DNA of 31,132 nt, taken from positions 1-31,132 of the forward strand of contig NIZU01000061.1 in the NCBI GenBank assembly GCA_003315675.1, given 5' to 3'. Positions 1 to 7,369 of this stretch are shown here, one piece after another. This stretch comes from Methanocorpusculum sp. MCE. GTDB lineage: Archaea; Halobacteriota; Methanomicrobia; Methanomicrobiales; Methanocorpusculaceae. The notes below the pieces were generated by a model. The model was not told where the DNA came from, made no database searches, and was given only the letters and a program-made list of their open reading frames with translations. The number at the start of each line of letters is the position of its first letter. Position 1 is the first letter of the stretch. The position numbers and the translations under genes were made by a program.

Positions 1-99
1 GTGAAGGTAACAACGCTGCAAAGAGTACGAGTGAAAAATATGCTGGCTGCATTTTGTTATAATATCTATCAGGTGAAAACGATTCAAAACAGAGTGTAA
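1..99 (+). CDS. C-terminal tail of a probable transposase (partial, cut by window edge)
   Basis: An open frame runs in from the left edge and stops with TAA at 97-99, giving about 32 residues containing RVRVKNMLAAFCYNIYQVK. The pattern of basic residues followed by a hydrophobic helix and a YN pair resembles the extreme C-terminus of DDE transposases of the IS4/IS5 groups. This is pattern memory only; no catalytic residue lies in the window. If correct, the window begins at the edge of an insertion sequence, and the G-rich tract that follows may be part of its end. Confidence 0.35.
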   Translation: MKVTTLQRVRVKNMLAAFCYNIYQVKTIQNRV

Positions 100-142
100 A
101 TAAAAAAAAACGTCAAGGAATAATGGGTATTTTTCTTTTTTT

Positions 143-162
143 GGGGGGGTGAGGGGGTAGGG
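143..162 (+). other. G-rich tract with G-quadruplex potential
   Basis: Runs of seven, five and three G are separated by TGA and TA; the run of seven can supply two G-triplets, so four G-tracts are available within 20 bases. A T-rich stretch lies immediately before it. It sits between the transposase-like tail and the convergent pilin gene, where it could act as a structured end of either transcript. No function is shown by the sequence. Confidence 0.4.
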
Positions 163-227
163 ATGTAGCCAATCTTCCTTAAATCATGATTCGCGTTAAA
201 AAATGGGTTGATAGATATTCTCATCTT

Positions 228-761
228 TTATTCAACTTGGTATATCGATCGCGAGATAACCTCTCCGTCCTCTTTTCTAATGATGTCGATCCTGAGCGTG
301 AAGCCTGGCTGGATCGTTCCATCTTCAAGATCAAGAACTCCAGTGTTTCCTGGTTCCCATTCGTATCCCGTTGGTCCACTTCCGAAGAGGTTTTTAATCC
401 CATAATGATGTGTTGGGATAAATTCGTCAGCTTTTAGTGTATTTATGATTACAAACTGCTTTGTATCATCGATGTAAACTTCAGCAGAGTAATTGGAATT
501 CCATAGAGGTTCTGTTCCGATGTTTCGCAATGTTACATTGCTTGCATAGGTGAGTTGTCCATTATTATTGTAGTGTTTCACCGATTCGATTGCTAGAATC
601 TCAGGTGGGTTTGATGAGGAGGGTACTAACGAGGTATAGCTGTAATGCATTAGGCAAGCGGCAAGAATAGCACAAAGAATTAGGGTTAGGGCAATAATGA
701 GCAGTGTGGCAATAGCGGGAGAGATACCATTGTCGCTTTTTTCTGACAAACGTCGATCCAT
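228..761 (-). CDS. Archaeal type IV pilin-like protein
   Basis: The 177-residue product begins with a short polar, charged leader, then DNGISPAIATLLIIALTLI and a hydrophobic helix to about residue 37. That is the layout of the archaeal type IV pilin N-terminal domain (class III signal peptide), where an EppA/FlaK-type prepilin peptidase cuts after the small residue (here Gly12) and the helix forms the pilus core. The rest (about 45-177) is a polar, beta-rich ectodomain with no motif I recognise. Expected location is the cell surface. No pilus assembly ATPase or membrane platform gene is nearby, so it would depend on machinery encoded elsewhere. No clear ribosome binding site precedes the start. 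It could also be a membrane-anchored surface protein that merely shares the pilin-like start. Confidence 0.7.
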   Translation of the reverse strand: MDRRLSEKSDNGISPAIATLLIIALTLILCAILAACLMHYSYTSLVPSSSNPPEILAIESVKHYNNNGQLTYASNVTLRNIGTEPLWNSNYSAEVYIDDTKQFVIINTLKADEFIPTHHYGIKNLFGSGPTGYEWEPGNTGVLDLEDGTIQPGFTLRIDIIRKEDGEVISRSIYQVE

Positions 762-970
762 GACTGAAAAGATATGTGTCCCCTGCCATTAACCGAGCCC
801 GTTCATCGTATGCTGTTGCATGTACTCGCGGATCTTTGACCTGGCAGGAGGCGCCTGTGGCATGTTCTGTTGTCCCGAAACTCATTTCACGCGATCGCGT
901 ATTGATCGTACTGGGGCCTAAAACATGTCTGGTATTTTCGGCACGAATATTTTGTTTGTCCTGAAGCTTA
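762..970. other. Spacer between pyrC and the pilin gene; 12-base palindrome
   Basis: No convincing gene is visible here; the open frames that cross it are shadows of pyrC. It contains a perfect 12-base palindrome, ACGCGATCGCGT, at 889-900. No T-run terminator for pyrC and no clear TATA box for the pilin gene could be identified. Confidence 0.4.
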
Positions 971-2236
971 TTACTCTTTTCGGCGAAGTTGTTCCGTTTG
1001 GGTATTTTTCCACATATGTCCGCCGCCGAAGGTGAACTCCCCGTCATGCCAGGCAGGGATCCCGCCGATCACGGTCGTCACCGGGAAAAGTCCGGGCATT
1101 CCTTCATACGGGGTCCACCCGCATTTACTGTGCAGAGATTCGCCTGTTATCTTTGTCGGGATATCGGCATATACGGCAAGATCTGCCCGGCTGCCCGGAG
1201 TAAGCAAGGGAACTGGTATGCCGAGTATTCGACACGGATTCGTTACGGTCTTCCTAATTACATCATCCAATGTGACTGTTCGCTCTGTTACGGCATTCAT
1301 CAGGAGAGGAAGCATCGTTTCAACACCCGGGACTCCCGACGGTGCTGCGGCGGAGAATGGCTGCGACTTCTCCAGAATTGTATGCGGGGCATGGTCGGAG
1401 GCAATCACGGGGATTTTCGCGAAGTTTTGGGTGAGATGCAGTCGCTCCTTTTTTGAACGGAGCGGCGGATTCATTTTCCAGAAGGTATTTTCCGGATCCG
1501 TATCTTCATAGGACAAAAAAAGATGATGGGGCGCGACTTCGAAACTGCCTTTGATTGCTTCGAATGCTTCGGCGCCGCTGACATGACAGATGTGCAGTTT
1601 TGCATTTGCCGGAGCGAGATCCTGCACTAGCCGGATAGTTTCTCTCTCTCCGGATATCGGACGTGAACGGGAATGCTCGGCAAGGGAATGAATCTCTCCG
1701 GGAATAACTTCTTCCGCATGTACGGTCACCAGCATGTTCTGATCAGCGATGGTTTTCAGTGAATTCCGGATTTCCTCAACCGTGAGGGCGCTGCCGTAAC
1801 TTGATGGAGCTGCAAACATCTCGCCAAACGCAAGAACTCCAGCTTCTGCGAGGCCCGGGATATCTGCATGTTCGGTAGCCGACCCGTTGATGCCGAAGTG
1901 ACAGAAGGATTCCTTGATGGCCAGACCGGCTCTCTTCTGAAAGTTTTCTACGGTTTCAATCGGGGGGATGGTGTTTGGCTGGTCAATGACCATAGCTACC
2001 CCTCCTGCCGCCGCCGCCTGTGTACCCGTTTTCCAGGTCTCTTTTGCCGCTTGAGGCCCGTCACGCATATGGACATGCATGTCAGTAGCGGCAGGTATAC
2101 AGAGCCTGTTTCTGCAGTTAATAACTCTCTCTGCATCTCCGGAGCTTCCAATGTGGGTGATGATCCCCTGATCTATAGAGATGTCTGCGATCCTTCCGTC
2201 AGGCATCTGTGCATTTGAAAGAACCAGCTCAGACAT
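971..2236 (-). CDS. pyrC: Dihydroorotase
   Basis: Catalyses reversible cyclisation of N-carbamoyl-aspartate to dihydroorotate, the third step of pyrimidine synthesis, in the cytoplasm. The 421-residue protein shows the amidohydrolase metal motifs in order: DMHVHMRDGP near residue 52 (HxH plus substrate Arg), VHAEE near 171, CHVSG near 217 and ASDHAPHT near 280 (catalytic Asp). Length fits class I dihydroorotases. The start lies three bases after the hypE stop, so it is the last gene of the hypC-hypA-hypE-pyrC unit and probably shares its transcript. The pairing is suggestive because both HypF/HypE chemistry and pyrimidine synthesis draw on carbamoyl phosphate. An allantoinase or hydantoinase is less likely given the RDGP segment. 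Confidence 0.93.
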   Translation of the reverse strand: MSELVLSNAQMPDGRIADISIDQGIITHIGSSGDAERVINCRNRLCIPAATDMHVHMRDGPQAAKETWKTGTQAAAAGGVAMVIDQPNTIPPIETVENFQKRAGLAIKESFCHFGINGSATEHADIPGLAEAGVLAFGEMFAAPSSYGSALTVEEIRNSLKTIADQNMLVTVHAEEVIPGEIHSLAEHSRSRPISGERETIRLVQDLAPANAKLHICHVSGAEAFEAIKGSFEVAPHHLFLSYEDTDPENTFWKMNPPLRSKKERLHLTQNFAKIPVIASDHAPHTILEKSQPFSAAAPSGVPGVETMLPLLMNAVTERTVTLDDVIRKTVTNPCRILGIPVPLLTPGSRADLAVYADIPTKITGESLHSKCGWTPYEGMPGLFPVTTVIGGIPAWHDGEFTFGGGHMWKNTQTEQLRRKE

Positions 2237-2239
2237 ATT

Positions 2240-3265
2240 TCAGCAAACTCTCGGAACCGGATCACCAAGCGGCGGTTCGATAAACCGTTCGCCGCCGATT
2301 CGCGTCTGCATGACGACGCCTGACCCTTCGACCACTTCGCCGATGATCGCAGCATTTTTCCCGTAGGGGTGTTTTTTCAGGGCGGCAAGCACGCGGTCTG
2401 CCGCTTCGGGAGCAACGCCCATCACGCATTTCCCTTCGTTTGCGACCTGCAGCGGGTCAATCCCGAGAAGGGATCCAGCTGAGGCAACGCTTTCCCTGAT
2501 GGGAACTGTCTCTTCTTGTACTACGACTTTTACTCCGGCTTTGCGCGCCATCTCGTTGATACACGCCGCAAAACCTCCACGGGTCGGATCCTTCATTGCG
2601 TGAATATTATCAGTGCCGGCCGCCTTCATCGCCGCATCAATCATCGTCCAAAGCGGAGCAACATCGGACTTCAGCTGATCGCCAAGATCGAAACCTTCTC
2701 TAAAGGAAACGATGGCGAGTCCGTGATCGCCGAGCATACCGGATACAATGATCTTATCACCAACCGAGAGATTTTTGTCACGAATCAGGAACCCTTCGTC
2801 CTCGATAACGCCGACCCCTGCCGTATTGATCACGATCCCGTCCAGACTTCCCTTCTCTACAACTTTCGTGTCTCCGGTGATGATCGAAGCGCCGACTTCG
2901 CCTAGGGCATCATCCATCGAAGCAACGATTTTTTCGAGATCAGTGATGGGGAATCCTTCTTCAATGACCATTGCGCAGGTCAGTGCGATCGGCCGTGCAC
3001 CCATCACGGCAAGATCATTGACCGTTCCTGAGACCGCGACCCTGCCGATGTTCCCTCCGGGGAAAAAGATCGGCTTGACCACGTGTGAGTCGGTCGTTAA
3101 AACGACGGTTTTTCCGCCGACGGTGAAGGTCGATCCGTCATCGAGTGATTCAAGTCCTATTCCGCCTGCATTATTGTTTTTGAATGCTGTGAGCGTCTGA
3201 AGAAGTTCTCCCATAACCTCTCCGCCGGCACCGTGCATCATATTTACTTTGGTATCCTTTTTCAT
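2240..3265 (-). CDS. hypE: Hydrogenase maturation protein HypE
   Basis: HypE takes a carbamoyl group from HypF onto its C-terminal cysteine and dehydrates it with ATP to a thiocyanate, the source of the cyanide ligands of [NiFe] hydrogenases. The 341-residue protein has the AIR-synthase-like fold signatures: MHGAGGEVM near the start, a TTDSHVV strand, GRVAVSGTVNDLAVMGA, and KDPTRGGFAACINEM. It ends in PRVC, the conserved C-terminal cysteine tail that carries the thiocarboxamide. The ATG overlaps the hypA stop codon as ATGA, which fixes the start and implies translational coupling. In methanogens the clients would be the F420-reducing, heterodisulfide-linked and membrane-bound hydrogenases, none of which is in this window. 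Confidence 0.95.
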   Translation of the reverse strand: MKKDTKVNMMHGAGGEVMGELLQTLTAFKNNNAGGIGLESLDDGSTFTVGGKTVVLTTDSHVVKPIFFPGGNIGRVAVSGTVNDLAVMGARPIALTCAMVIEEGFPITDLEKIVASMDDALGEVGASIITGDTKVVEKGSLDGIVINTAGVGVIEDEGFLIRDKNLSVGDKIIVSGMLGDHGLAIVSFREGFDLGDQLKSDVAPLWTMIDAAMKAAGTDNIHAMKDPTRGGFAACINEMARKAGVKVVVQEETVPIRESVASAGSLLGIDPLQVANEGKCVMGVAPEAADRVLAALKKHPYGKNAAIIGEVVEGSGVVMQTRIGGERFIEPPLGDPVPRVC

Positions 3266-3606
3266 TCTGATTCACCTGTTTCGATTTCAAGATTTTTCAC
3301 CAAGATCTCTCTACCCAGGATCATATGGGGCAGTTTGGCGCAGTTGGGACAGACAAAGATCTCCGGCCCCTTGTATCCGCATGTACACTCGGCAATAGGA
3401 AGGATGGTATTAAAAACGAGTTTTGTCTCCGCAAACATCGGGTCGTCGGTGATAAAAGTCCGGAACATGAACTCCACCTGATCAGGGTTTACCATTGCCA
3501 TGGATCCGACATCCACATAAATGGTCTTCACCAGTTTTGCGTGATTCTCTTCGGCCGCCCGTTTTGAAGTCACGTATACATCGTAGGCGATGCCGGATTC
3601 ATGCAT
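3262..3606 (-). CDS. hypA: Hydrogenase nickel insertion protein HypA
   Basis: HypA with HypB delivers nickel to the [NiFe] hydrogenase large subunit. I chose the start giving MHESG, because the MHE tripeptide supplies the conserved nickel ligand His2; this gives 114 residues, typical of the family, and an 8-base overlap with the end of hypC. A longer in-frame start exists upstream but would bury the MHE. The zinc site is formed by C74, C76, C86 and C89. The first pair is CxC (ECTCGY), not the usual CxxC, and only nine residues separate the pairs, so the zinc loop is compact. No hypB is adjacent. Confidence 0.9.
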   Translation of the reverse strand: MHESGIAYDVYVTSKRAAEENHAKLVKTIYVDVGSMAMVNPDQVEFMFRTFITDDPMFAETKLVFNTILPIAECTCGYKGPEIFVCPNCAKLPHMILGREILVKNLEIETGESE

Positions 3607-3835
3607 GGTCCGATTCTTCCATCGCTTTGTAGACTTCTTTAAACAGTTCCCGCGTTTCCAGTCCCTCTTCGCGCGAAAGCCGCTGGATGGCAAATCCTAC
3701 ATGTACAAGAACGAACTCGCCTACTTTTACGTCAACCAGATCGATGCGGACCTCCTGCTGGAGTTCACCGTAATCAACGAGTGCGACATTTCCGTCGCGG
3801 ATTTCTAGAATTTCTGCAGGAACTGCAATACACAT
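3599..3835 (-). CDS. hypC: Hydrogenase assembly chaperone HypC
   Basis: Small chaperone (78 residues) of the HypC/HupF family that binds HypD and the hydrogenase large-subunit precursor while the Fe(CN)2CO group is loaded. The signature is the N-terminal MCIAVPAEI, whose Cys2 contacts the iron, followed by the beta-barrel segment VDYGELQQEVRIDLV and VGEFVLVHVGFAIQRL. It is the first gene of hypC-hypA-hypE-pyrC, each gene overlapping or nearly touching the next. hypD, the usual partner, is not in the window. Confidence 0.93.
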   Translation of the reverse strand: MCIAVPAEILEIRDGNVALVDYGELQQEVRIDLVDVKVGEFVLVHVGFAIQRLSREEGLETRELFKEVYKAMEESDHA

Positions 3836-3860
3836 ATGAAAGTATATTGGTTGATATGAG

Positions 3861-3870
3861 TGATAAAGAA
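3861..3870 (-). promoter_or_regulatory. Possible TATA box of the hypC-hypA-hypE-pyrC unit
   Basis: On the minus strand this reads TTCTTTATCA, 26-35 bases upstream of the hypC ATG, suiting a leaderless or nearly leaderless transcript. There is no Shine-Dalgarno sequence before hypC. An alternative AT-rich segment lies closer to the start. Confidence 0.3.
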
Positions 3871-3893
3871 AGCGAAAAGAGACCGGCTCAAAA

Positions 3894-3980
3894 TGGCGCC
3901 GAGAGGGAGATTTGAACTCCCGAGGTATTCCTACCAGAGGCTTTCAAGGCCACCGCCTTTCCGGACTAGACTATCTCGGC
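3894..3980 (-). tRNA. tRNA-Ser, anticodon UGA, with encoded CCA
   Basis: The minus strand folds as a class II tRNA. The acceptor stem is GCCGAGA paired with TCTCGGC, with discriminator G and a genome-encoded CCA. The T arm is GGGAG-TTCAAAT-CTCCC. The long variable arm is GGTA-GGAA-TACC, and the D stem has three base pairs. The anticodon loop CTTGAAA gives TGA, reading UCA and UCG serine codons. The G discriminator and long variable arm agree with serine identity. The anticodon stem GTGGC/GCCTC has one U-U opposition at positions 28-42, which is unusual. Confidence 0.93.
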
Positions 3981-4050
3981 TCCAGACCTTATGATATAGG
4001 TTGTTGAGGTAAAAATAGATTGTGTGTTGCCGATCAGCGTTTCAGTCTGA

Positions 4051-5244
4051 TTACGCACAAAGTACTTTTTGAAAAATCTCTCCGTCTTTTGCGATCCAGA
4101 GTTCGGCCGACAGGACAGCCTGCCGGATAAGATCGTTCATGTCCAGCTTTTCTTCTTCAGTGTCGATCAGGTCCTGTGTGGAACGGGTCGCCGGTTTTTT
4201 CGGGACCGCGAGGCATCCGGTATCACCCGGACTTTCGTGATAGGTGCCGATATTCCGGGAAATTGCTACGATTTCCTCTTTATCATAGGTTAGGAGAGGG
4301 CGCAGGACGGGTAGTTTCACCGATTCGGTAATCACGCCCATATTCTGTAATGTCTGAGACGCTACCTGACCGAGATTTTCTCCTGAGACAATGCCCTCCA
4401 TTTTGTTCTGCTTTGCCACCTCTTCGGCCACCCGCATCATGAATCTCTTACAGAAAAGACAGGTGTAATGCAGGTCGCAGGTGTTTGTCATCGCATCAAA
4501 GAACGGTTCAAGGTTTACGATCCAGAGCGGAAGGCCCCGCCCGGGACACCATGTGGAAAGGATTCTGACATTATCCATGGCGAGATATCGCGTGGCAGAC
4601 CCAGCCCATCTTCCTCCGTCCATAAATACGCCGGAAATGACCACGCCTCTTCGCATCATCAGCCAGGCGGCGACGGGAGAATCGATGCCTGCGGAAAGAA
4701 GAGCTACTGCCCGGCCGGCTGTCCCGAGAGGAAGTCCGCCCTGTCCCGCGATCCGTTCGTCATACACGATCCCGCCGTATTCGCGTGCCTCGACAAAAAT
4801 CTCATACTCCGGGTTATCGAGATCGACCACGAAATCCGGGATCTTTTCCCAAATTGTGTCGGCAATCATGCCGGCAAGCTGCTGGCTTGTAAATCCGCTC
4901 ACATGCTGGCGTCGTGCTCTGACCGCAAAGCGCATGCCGCTCTTGAGTTTTGTCTCTGCAAACTTCAGGGCGGTTTTTGCCATGTCTTCGGGACGGTTTG
5001 TGGTGGTCTCGCAGATACTGACGTCAACGATCCCAAATATTCTTGAAACGACCGGTGCGATTTTTGCGGCATCGCCGAAGATCAGCAGTCTTCCCCGGTA
5101 TTCCTCTAACGTATATGGGATCTCCTGCGTATCCAGAGCGGCTTTGATATTCCGCGTTAGCGCGAGCATGAACTGTTTTTTCACCGGTTCGCTTTTGAGC
5201 CAGAGTTCCCCGATCCTAACCATTACTGCTCGATTCTGTTCCAT
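4051..5244 (-). CDS. thiI: tRNA 4-thiouridine synthase ThiI (no rhodanese domain)
   Basis: Makes 4-thiouridine at position 8 of tRNA by adenylating the uridine and transferring sulfur. The 397-residue protein has an N-terminal ferredoxin-like and THUMP region (about 1-170), then the PP-loop ATPase domain with SAGIDS at 184-189. There is no C-terminal rhodanese domain, as in other archaea. Three cysteines stand out: C262 and C265 in YTCLFCKRFM, and C344 in TGCLAVPKKPAT. Methanogen ThiI proteins are known to use three conserved cysteines, with an iron-sulfur cluster, in place of the rhodanese cysteine. It is the last gene of thpR-cca-larE-like-thiI and overlaps the preceding gene by 22 bases. 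Confidence 0.93.
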   Translation of the reverse strand: MEQNRAVMVRIGELWLKSEPVKKQFMLALTRNIKAALDTQEIPYTLEEYRGRLLIFGDAAKIAPVVSRIFGIVDVSICETTTNRPEDMAKTALKFAETKLKSGMRFAVRARRQHVSGFTSQQLAGMIADTIWEKIPDFVVDLDNPEYEIFVEAREYGGIVYDERIAGQGGLPLGTAGRAVALLSAGIDSPVAAWLMMRRGVVISGVFMDGGRWAGSATRYLAMDNVRILSTWCPGRGLPLWIVNLEPFFDAMTNTCDLHYTCLFCKRFMMRVAEEVAKQNKMEGIVSGENLGQVASQTLQNMGVITESVKLPVLRPLLTYDKEEIVAISRNIGTYHESPGDTGCLAVPKKPATRSTQDLIDTEEEKLDMNDLIRQAVLSAELWIAKDGEIFQKVLCA

Positions 5245-5978
5245 GAGTTTCCTCCTCCTGTTTTATATTCTCTAAATGCTATTGTGGAAAACCCGATGGT
5301 TTTCAGATCATCTGCGTATAATTCTGCGCGGGCCTTCTCATTATTTTCGGTTTCGATGACGGCACGCCCTGATGAAAGACGTACCCGAAGCATCCCCGTG
5401 ATTCCTTTTTCCCGCAGAAACGACTCGGCTTCTGCGATTTTTTTCAGGCTGTCTTCGGTGATCTCTTCGCCGAATGGTATCCGCGTGGCGAGACACGAAG
5501 ATGAGGGGATTACCGGAACGCCAAGTTCCTTCGCCAATGATATAATCTCTTTTTTTCCGATACCTGCCAACGTAAACGGACTGACGATCCCAAGTTCCGT
5601 GAGAGCTTTTCTTCCCGGACGTTCTTCTGCCGCATCATCTGCGTGGGTTCCGTCGCAGACTGTTTTTCCGTCGGCAGCTTCGAGTATTTTGGTCATGATG
5701 AGTTTTTTGCAGATATAGCACCGGTCCGGAGGGTTGAACTGCAGACGTTCCTCGGATAAAACCGACACATCAATGACCCTCCAGTTTACCCCGAGTCTGC
5801 GGGCGAAATGCTCCGCTCTCGTGGCTTCGTCTGGAGGAGTGAACTCTGATCTGATGGTGGCTGCACAGACCGGAAGCCCCTCTTTAACGAATGCCGCAAG
5901 AAGGGTCATACTGTCGGTTCCGCCGGAGAGAGCTACCAGGGCCGATGAATGTTCTCTTAGAATCTCGGATAGCGTCAT
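5223..5978 (-). CDS. larE: LarE-like PP-loop sulfur transferase
   Basis: PP-loop protein of the LarE family, 251 residues. The ATP-binding motif is SGGTDS at 18-23. Three cysteines occur at C87 and C90 (RCYICKK) and C162 (SSSCLATRIPFG). LarE of lactobacilli gives up its own cysteine sulfur to build the nickel-pincer cofactor of lactate racemase; homologues with three cysteines instead hold a [4Fe-4S] cluster that can pass on sulfide. This protein has the three-cysteine layout. No larA, larB or larC is present in the window, and the gene lies between cca and thiI with overlaps of 4 and 22 bases, so a role in tRNA thiolation or sulfur supply to ThiI is at least as likely as nickel-pincer synthesis. 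The family call is firm, the substrate is not. Confidence 0.82.
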   Translation of the reverse strand: MTLSEILREHSSALVALSGGTDSMTLLAAFVKEGLPVCAATIRSEFTPPDEATRAEHFARRLGVNWRVIDVSVLSEERLQFNPPDRCYICKKLIMTKILEAADGKTVCDGTHADDAAEERPGRKALTELGIVSPFTLAGIGKKEIISLAKELGVPVIPSSSCLATRIPFGEEITEDSLKKIAEAESFLREKGITGMLRVRLSSGRAVIETENNEKARAELYADDLKTIGFSTIAFREYKTGGGNSWNRIEQ

Positions 5979-7369
5979 CGTTGTTCAAGTACCCGGAGTT
6001 TTCTGACCGCATGGGAGCTTTTTGCAAAGTATGCCGACAGGAAGAAGGTGAATTCAGGTGACCAGATCTCAAGGCCTTTGAGTATTGTGTATCCTTCCTC
6101 CATCGATATTCTGACGTGTTTTCCAATCGATCCTGCAAGGATCGTCTGCTTATCCGCCAGAAGCTCGGATGCATGCGTGTATCTGCGTTCAACCTCGGTA
6201 TAATACCGGTCTTCACCGATCCAAGGTCCGGCAAAGGGATTTTCCCGAAGATACTTGTCCACGAACTTGTCCGCGTTGTCGTGTACCCAAACCGGGGGTC
6301 CGTTTCGAAGCGTGATCGCCGGCAGGTCGGCAACCAGCAGTTCGAAGAGGATAAGGCAGTGATCTGCTCCCATGGCCACTTCCGCCCGATGAACGTGGAA
6401 GTCTTCGGCGGTCAGCTGATTTCTGATGGATTCCATCGTTTTTCTCAACTGAGGAACGACGGTGTCGGGGACATATGCGGGTGTTTTGAATGACAATGCC
6501 AGCATTGCTGTCTTTCTTTTCTCCAGCGCTGCTGCGAACTCCTCCTTTGAAATCGAGGTGGGGGAATCTGGAATGAAGTAGCAGGAATCGGGTCTTGCAC
6601 AGTAGTTTCGGGCGAGTTCCATGAATTCGGAGAACCGTGTGGGGGTCAGTGCCGCCGCTACGTTTCTGGTTTTATCGGTCGGGTCAATGACGATTAATGG
6701 TTCGGAGAAGAGTTTTCGAATCGTTTTTTTGTCTGGATAGAACTCCTCGATATCGATGACTTCTCCGTAGCGGAATTTTGCTGCTGCCTGAAGCAGAGCG
6801 TTGAATCCCCCGTATGCAAGGACAAGCAGTTCGCAGAGGTATCCGGAGAACCCCCCTGTCATATGATCAGATCCGTATACTCCTCCTCCTTTTGCAAACT
6901 GTTTCATAAGGAGTACATCTTCCTGAAGGCCGCCTATTCGGTCAAGCAGATATCGTGTGTGGAATGGGGTCCGGTCAACGGCGCATTTCATCTCGGCGGT
7001 GGATTCAACATGATAACAGGGGACCAGATCCACGTCGAATCCTTCGATGACGGCATCCAGGTAGGGGTGTTCTGCATATTTCTCCTCGGATGAACCTTTG
7101 AATTTATCTACCACGCCGTATGCTGCGGCAAGTCCTTTTTCCTGAAGCTCTTCCCTTGACAGTGTCGGGGGAAACAGCATGAAAATATCTATATCTTTGT
7201 CGCCCCGCACCCATGTTCCGCGGGCCACGGATCCAGTCATCATGGCCGGAACGCCGGCGGTCTCCCTCACCGTTTCGATGAGTTTTTGTCCCATCTCAAA
7301 AACTTCGCGCCGCTCCTCTTCCGTGGGCCGGATATTTTGTAATACTTCCTCCTCAATTGGATCTCTCAT
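5975..7369 (-). CDS. cca: CCA-adding tRNA nucleotidyltransferase (archaeal class I)
   Basis: Adds or repairs the 3' CCA of tRNAs without a template. The 464-residue product has the class I nucleotidyltransferase motif GSVARGTWVRGDKDID at 46-61, with carboxylates D59 and D61 and a third in FDVDLVPCY. This is followed by the archaeal CCA-enzyme central and tail domains (for example HPYLDAVIEGF and WSPEFTFFLSAYF). I chose the start MRDPIEEE because its ATG overlaps the thpR stop as ATGA; an in-frame extension of 28 residues upstream looks non-coding. The stop overlaps the larE-like start as ATGA. Length matches archaeal CCA enzymes (about 440-470). Confidence 0.94.
   Translation of the reverse strand: MRDPIEEEVLQNIRPTEEERREVFEMGQKLIETVRETAGVPAMMTGSVARGTWVRGDKDIDIFMLFPPTLSREELQEKGLAAAYGVVDKFKGSSEEKYAEHPYLDAVIEGFDVDLVPCYHVESTAEMKCAVDRTPFHTRYLLDRIGGLQEDVLLMKQFAKGGGVYGSDHMTGGFSGYLCELLVLAYGGFNALLQAAAKFRYGEVIDIEEFYPDKKTIRKLFSEPLIVIDPTDKTRNVAAALTPTRFSEFMELARNYCARPDSCYFIPDSPTSISKEEFAAALEKRKTAMLALSFKTPAYVPDTVVPQLRKTMESIRNQLTAEDFHVHRAEVAMGADHCLILFELLVADLPAITLRNGPPVWVHDNADKFVDKYLRENPFAGPWIGEDRYYTEVERRYTHASELLADKQTILAGSIGKHVRISMEEGYTILKGLEIWSPEFTFFLSAYFAKSSHAVRKLRVLEQR

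Noticed and set aside
601..1047. 148-codon open frame on the minus strand overlapping pyrC and the pilin gene
   Set aside because: Its product has no family features and it overlaps two better-supported genes in another frame.
4481..5275. 264-codon plus-strand open frame opposite thiI
   Set aside because: It is the antisense shadow of a conserved gene, with low-complexity Ser/Arg composition.
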